NCBI GenBank assembly: GCA_023417935.1
Contig: JAEZDY010000023.1
Coordinates: 372,001 to 436,000 of the forward strand
DNA from: Bacteroidota bacterium
Lineage (GTDB): Bacteria > Bacteroidota > Bacteroidia > Bacteroidales > Lentimicrobiaceae
DNA: 64,000 bases
Direction: 5' to 3'
Part shown: one piece after another, positions 60,091-64,000 of the stretch
Layout: the number at the start of each line of letters is the position of its first letter
Numbering within the stretch: position 1 is the stretch's first letter
Program-made: the position numbers and the translations under genes
Notes under the pieces: generated by a model
What the model was told of the DNA's origin: nothing
The model's input: the letters and a program-made list of their open reading frames with translations, nothing else
Database searches by the model: none

Positions 60091-61878
60091 ATGAAAAATA
60101 CGCGCAATTTTTGCATAATAGCCCATATAGACCACGGTAAGAGCACCCTGGCCGACCGATTGCTGGGAACTACCGGAACCCTTACCGAACGACAGACCCA
60201 GGATCAGGTACTTGATGATATGGATCTGGAGCGTGAGAGAGGTATTACTATAAAAAGTCATGCCATTCAAATGGAATACAATTTTGAAGGGATCGATTAC
60301 AAGTTAAATCTCATTGATACTCCCGGGCATGTTGACTTTTCATATGAAGTTTCCAGGTCAATAGCAGCATGTGAAGGAGCATTGCTTATCATTGATGCAA
60401 CTCAGGGTATTCAAGCACAAACAATATCAAACCTTTATCTTGCGCTTGAGCATGATCTGGAGATCATTCCTATCATGAATAAGATGGATATGGATAATGC
60501 TATGCCCGAAGATGTTGAAGAGCAGATAATTGATCTGATTGGTTGTAATCAGGAAGATATTATCAGGGCTAGTGGCAAAACTGGCATGGGTGTGGATGAA
60601 ATTCTTGAAGCAATTATTAAGCGAATCCCCCCTCCTACCGGAGACCCAGATGCACCCTTACAGGCACTTATTTTTGATTCAGTTTTCAATAATTTCAGAG
60701 GTATTATTGCATACTTCCGTATAATGAACGGAACTATCAGAAAAGGCGATTTTGTTAAATTTTTCGCTACTGGTAAAGAATATAATGCTGATGAAATTGG
60801 GGTTCTAAAGCTAGTTCAATCTCCTCGTGAGACTTTAAGCGCCGGTGATGTTGGGTATATCATATCGGGAATTAAAACATCACGTGAAGTTAAAGTAGGT
60901 GATACTATAACTCACGTTAAACGCCCTTGCGAAAAAGCAATTGAAGGATTTACCAATGTTAAACCAATGGTTTATGCAGGTATTTACCCAATTGACGCTG
61001 ACGATTACGAAGAATTGCGTTCTTCAATGGAGAAATTGCAGTTAAATGATGCATCGCTGGTTTTTGAACCAGAATCATCAGCCGCACTTGGTTTTGGATT
61101 TAGGTGCGGCTTTCTTGGACTCTTGCATATGGAGATCATACAGGAGAGGCTCGACCGGGAATTTAACATGGATGTTATCACTACAGTACCAAACGTTTCC
61201 TACAGGGCTTATACCACCAAAGACGAGGTTATTGAAGTTCATAATCCATCAGGACTTCCTGCTCCTAATTACCTTGAGTTTATTGAAGAACCTTATATCA
61301 CTGCACAGATCATCTCAAAATCAGATTATGTAGGCTCAGTTATGACACTGTGTATTGAGAAAAGAGGTGCCCTATTAAACACAGTATACCTTACCAGTGA
61401 TAGGGTTGAACTAACAGTTGAATTGCCTCTTGGAGAGATAGTTTTTGACTTCTATGATAAACTTAAGAGTATTTCGAAAGGCTATGCTTCATTTGACTAT
61501 CATATAACGGGATATAAACAAGCCAAGCTTGTAAGACTGGATATACTCTTGAACAGCGAACCAGTTGATGCACTCTCAACACTCATTCATCAGGATAATG
61601 CATACAGATTCGGGGCAAAAATGTGTGCGAAGTTAAAAGAGTTAATACCCCGACAGCAATTTGATATTGCAATACAAGCTGCTATTGGCGCAAAGGTTAT
61701 TGCCCGTGAAACTGTAAAAGCAGTGCGTAAAGATGTTACAGCCAAGTGTTATGGTGGTGATATTACACGTAAAAGGAAATTGCTTGAGAAGCAGAAAAAG
61801 GGAAAGAAACGTATGCGTCAGGTAGGAAATGTTGAAGTTCCGCAATCTGCCTTCCTCGCCGTGTTAAAACTTGACTAG
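60091..61878 (+). CDS. lepA: Elongation factor 4 (LepA)
   Basis: This ribosome-associated GTPase acts under stress and in ribosome assembly. The 595-residue chain from the ATG at 60091 (MKNTRNFCIIAHIDHGKSTL) has G1 AHIDHGKST, G3 DTPGHVDF and G4 NKMDMD. It also has the LepA-specific C-terminal segments SKGYASFDYHITGYKQAKLV and RKDVTAKCYGGDITRKRKLLEKQK. The in-frame ATG at 60073 lies upstream of the conserved start and overlaps the -7 element, so it was not chosen. It is a single gene; the response regulator follows convergently. Confidence 0.96.
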   Translation: MKNTRNFCIIAHIDHGKSTLADRLLGTTGTLTERQTQDQVLDDMDLERERGITIKSHAIQMEYNFEGIDYKLNLIDTPGHVDFSYEVSRSIAACEGALLIIDATQGIQAQTISNLYLALEHDLEIIPIMNKMDMDNAMPEDVEEQIIDLIGCNQEDIIRASGKTGMGVDEILEAIIKRIPPPTGDPDAPLQALIFDSVFNNFRGIIAYFRIMNGTIRKGDFVKFFATGKEYNADEIGVLKLVQSPRETLSAGDVGYIISGIKTSREVKVGDTITHVKRPCEKAIEGFTNVKPMVYAGIYPIDADDYEELRSSMEKLQLNDASLVFEPESSAALGFGFRCGFLGLLHMEIIQERLDREFNMDVITTVPNVSYRAYTTKDEVIEVHNPSGLPAPNYLEFIEEPYITAQIISKSDYVGSVMTLCIEKRGALLNTVYLTSDRVELTVELPLGEIVFDFYDKLKSISKGYASFDYHITGYKQAKLVRLDILLNSEPVDALSTLIHQDNAYRFGAKMCAKLKELIPRQQFDIAIQAAIGAKVIARETVKAVRKDVTAKCYGGDITRKRKLLEKQKKGKKRMRQVGNVEVPQSAFLAVLKLD

Positions 61879-61950
61879 TTATACTGGAAAGGCCAATGTC
61901 TGAAATTTGAATTTATGAGTCGGCCGACTAATTCAAAATGTTCAGATACA

Positions 61951-63072
61951 TTAAATATCTATTAACTGATGTTTCAATCCGTATATTATTACTTCAATAA
62001 TATTCTTTGCGCCAATCTTAGTCATTAAATTAGCCCTGTGCTTTTCAACGGTCCGGTTGCTAATAAAGAGTTTATCAGCAATTTCTTTAGTGGAAAAACC
62101 CTTACAAACCAGGGTTAGAATTTCAAGCTCACGATCAGAGAAAGTAATTTCCTCGATCCTTTTACCCTCATGATCGCTGTCTTTCTGAAATAGCATTCGC
62201 AACTTACTGATCAGTTTATCAGAAACGTAAGTTCCCCTACCGCCTATCAGATCAATGGCCTTTTCAAATTCTTTTATCTCATCAGGACTTAAACCGCCAT
62301 TAGATGTTTCATCATGTACAGCCTGCTTTGCGGGTGAAAATATGCCCAGCAAGCTTGTACGGCCTTTTACTTTAATACCCTCTACTCCATATACCTCTAC
62401 ATTGATAAGATTCCCGGTTTTGTGCTTAACTTTGAATTTGATGTGTATATCCTTGACGAATCCTTGCAAACACCGGTTAATTTTTTCCATAGCTGATTGT
62501 TGCTGATCGTCAGCTATTAAGTCAGAGAAACCCATCGACAGAAGTTCATTCCTGCCGTAACCAAGCATATTTGAAAGACTAGGGTTGGTTTCAATAAATT
62601 TATCGCCCTGATAGATATAAATCCCGTAGGGTGAGATCATTGATAATGCAATAAACTTTTCTTCGTTAGCTTTACGATGAGCCTCAGCCTTATTTAACCG
62701 GGTTGCTATTGAAGTTAACAATTCATCATACTCAAAGGGTTTTACAATATAATCATCTGCGCCCAGCTGCATACCAAATCTGATGTCTTTTAATTCTGAT
62801 TTGGCAGTTAAAAACACAAAAGGTATCATGGCGGTGGCAGAACTTTCTTTAAGCACATTGAATACATCATAACCACTGATCTCTTTCATAGAAATATCAC
62901 ATAGAATCAGATCAGGAAGTACTTCGAAAGCTTTTTGTATTCCTACGGCGCCATCAGGTGCATGCGAAATTTCATAACCCTTAACCCTTAACAGGTTGAT
63001 GATTGTCATGGCCAAAGCCTTATCATCCTCTATAAGTAGAATTTTTACCGCAGTATCAGTCTGATTGCTCAT
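61951..63072 (-). CDS. Response regulator with PAS and LuxR-type DNA-binding domains
   Basis: The 373-residue protein has a receiver domain (1-125) with the acidic pair ED at 15-16, the phospho-accepting Asp59 in LILCDISMKEISGYDV and FLTAKSELKD. A PAS domain (about 145-250, FIETNPSLSNMLGYGRNELLSM) follows, then a LuxR-type helix-turn-helix (about 308-356, FSDRELEILTLVCKGFSTKEIADKLF). It is downstream of a histidine kinase gene with 14 bases between them, so they form a two-component pair. The stimulus is unknown. Confidence 0.9.
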   Translation of the reverse strand: MSNQTDTAVKILLIEDDKALAMTIINLLRVKGYEISHAPDGAVGIQKAFEVLPDLILCDISMKEISGYDVFNVLKESSATAMIPFVFLTAKSELKDIRFGMQLGADDYIVKPFEYDELLTSIATRLNKAEAHRKANEEKFIALSMISPYGIYIYQGDKFIETNPSLSNMLGYGRNELLSMGFSDLIADDQQQSAMEKINRCLQGFVKDIHIKFKVKHKTGNLINVEVYGVEGIKVKGRTSLLGIFSPAKQAVHDETSNGGLSPDEIKEFEKAIDLIGGRGTYVSDKLISKLRMLFQKDSDHEGKRIEEITFSDRELEILTLVCKGFSTKEIADKLFISNRTVEKHRANLMTKIGAKNIIEVIIYGLKHQLIDI

Positions 63073-63086
63073 ATTCCCTTTAATTT

Positions 63087-64000
63087 TTATACGTTTGTAA
63101 TCAAGGGTAGATTTATAGTAAACACACTTCCTTTGCCTATTTCACTGGTTACAATAAGATTGGCTTTTTGCAAAAGAAGACATTCTTTCACTATAGCAAA
63201 CCCTAAACCTACACCATCAGTTAAATATGAGTTATAACCATTAATAAACATCGTTAACGCATTTATTTGATCGGATGTTAATCCTATTCCATTATCCTCA
63301 ACAATAAACTGTACACATTCAGATGAAATCAATTTCGACTCAAAAATAACCTTATGATTTTTCTTAGAATAACTGAGCGCATTGAAAATTAAATGTGTAA
63401 ACATGCTTGTAAACAAATATTCATCAATTTCGATTTCAGAAATGCGCATATCATGAATATATTTTACTCTATCAGGAACTACCTCTGCCTCATTTAGCTC
63501 TTTGATGAGTCTATCACATAAGCCCTTAAGCTCTACCTTACATGGTTTAAATTCCAATCTGCCTTTATTAATTGAATCAACCACAGTAATCTTATCAAGT
63601 ACCCTAAGCAATGATTTCACAGCCATGCGGCTTAGCGAAAAAGCATCTTCTATGGTTGCCTGATCTAACTGAAATTCATGGTATTCAAGCAATTGCAGGT
63701 TAGCATAGATTATTGACAGTGGGGTGCGGAAATCATGTGATACTGATGAGATGCACTTTTGATTAATCTTATGAAGATTACGCTCCTCTATAATCTGTTG
63801 ATTGAAACCGGGTACTATGGAATTCAACAGATTGGTAAGCCTGATGAGATATTGGAAGCCATTATTACCATTATGGAAAAACGGGTACATTGTAATAATG
63901 AATGAATAAGTTATTCCATTATGATCAATAATCTTGATATACTCATCAAATCCAAAATTATCAGGTATAAATTTTTCACTAATTATCTGCTCAACAACAA
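63087..64000 (-). CDS. Sensor histidine kinase (5' end beyond window)
   Basis: The reading frame stays open to the right edge, so the ATG at 63890 is internal and the true start lies outside. The visible 304 codons begin in a possible PAS-like region (FGFDEYIKIIDHNGITYSFI). The kinase core has the H box SSVSHDFRTPLSIIYANLQLL, the N box FNALSYSKKNH, the G box VEDNGIGLTSDQ and GVGLGFAIVKECLLL. The phospho-accepting His is in the SHDFRTP motif. The gene precedes the response regulator at 61951-63072 and probably phosphorylates it. Confidence 0.88.
   Translation of the reverse strand, partial: VVEQIISEKFIPDNFGFDEYIKIIDHNGITYSFIITMYPFFHNGNNGFQYLIRLTNLLNSIVPGFNQQIIEERNLHKINQKCISSVSHDFRTPLSIIYANLQLLEYHEFQLDQATIEDAFSLSRMAVKSLLRVLDKITVVDSINKGRLEFKPCKVELKGLCDRLIKELNEAEVVPDRVKYIHDMRISEIEIDEYLFTSMFTHLIFNALSYSKKNHKVIFESKLISSECVQFIVEDNGIGLTSDQINALTMFINGYNSYLTDGVGLGFAIVKECLLLQKANLIVTSEIGKGSVFTINLPLITNV

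Overview
The window looks like a chromosomal stretch from an AT-rich Bacteroidota bacterium, most likely Bacteroidales or a close uncultivated relative. The order is an inference. The phylum rests on SusC/SusD pairs, proteins with type 9 secretion (T9SS) type A and type B C-terminal sorting domains, promoter elements of the form TAnnTTTG, and few Shine-Dalgarno sequences. Indolepyruvate oxidoreductase, ornithine aminotransferase and histidine ammonia-lyase suggest amino-acid catabolism. Heme delivery genes for cytochrome c maturation show that c-type cytochromes are made.

Layout: 1-4186 (minus) is the classic rimP-nusA-infB block, with infB cut by the left edge and a tRNA-Gln just upstream. 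4362-9499 (minus) holds a TonB-dependent receptor, a CNNM/HlyC-type membrane protein, rpmB and an ACP phosphodiesterase-like gene. 9628-13124 (plus) is iorA-iorB followed by an overlapping M23 peptidase. 13307-23512 (minus) is an array of large secreted paralogues with T9SS sorting domains: three beta-propeller-like proteins, a small Cys-rich secreted protein, and a second pair of which one member carries a 641-bp out-of-frame deletion. 23597-36202 has an acetyltransferase-like gene, an LptF/G permease with two glycosyltransferases, a TPR histidine kinase, ettA-hisS and hutH. 36489-47240 is a small membrane protein and two tandem SusC/SusD pairs. 47333-55670 holds rocD, a lipoprotein, the minus-strand run purA-ccmB-ccmC-ccmD-ccmE (ccmD is only 50 codons), a Fur-family regulator and a bifunctional Rel. 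55930-64000 holds a large type B sorting-domain surface protein, gap, lepA, and a response regulator with its histidine kinase, which runs off the right edge.

No CRISPR array, phage, insertion sequence, rRNA or defence island was seen. The strongest unexplained signals are non-coding or evolutionary. (1) The two SusC genes share a promoter-like element, a long leader with a conserved 16-base motif at the same distance from the start, and a nearly identical N-terminal module, while the rest of the proteins has diverged. (2) The secreted-protein array is actively duplicating and decaying. (3) There are several short helically phased direct repeats (11 bp) and a degenerate 44-bp tandem repeat between genes. 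(4) Several conserved proteins lack expected metal or cofactor ligands: an IorA without the ferredoxin domain, a CcmE of the CxxxY type, a Fur without its usual CxxC, and an M23 peptidase with HLD in place of HxH. I found no clear new multi-gene system. The SusC leader and the secreted array are the best candidates for follow-up.
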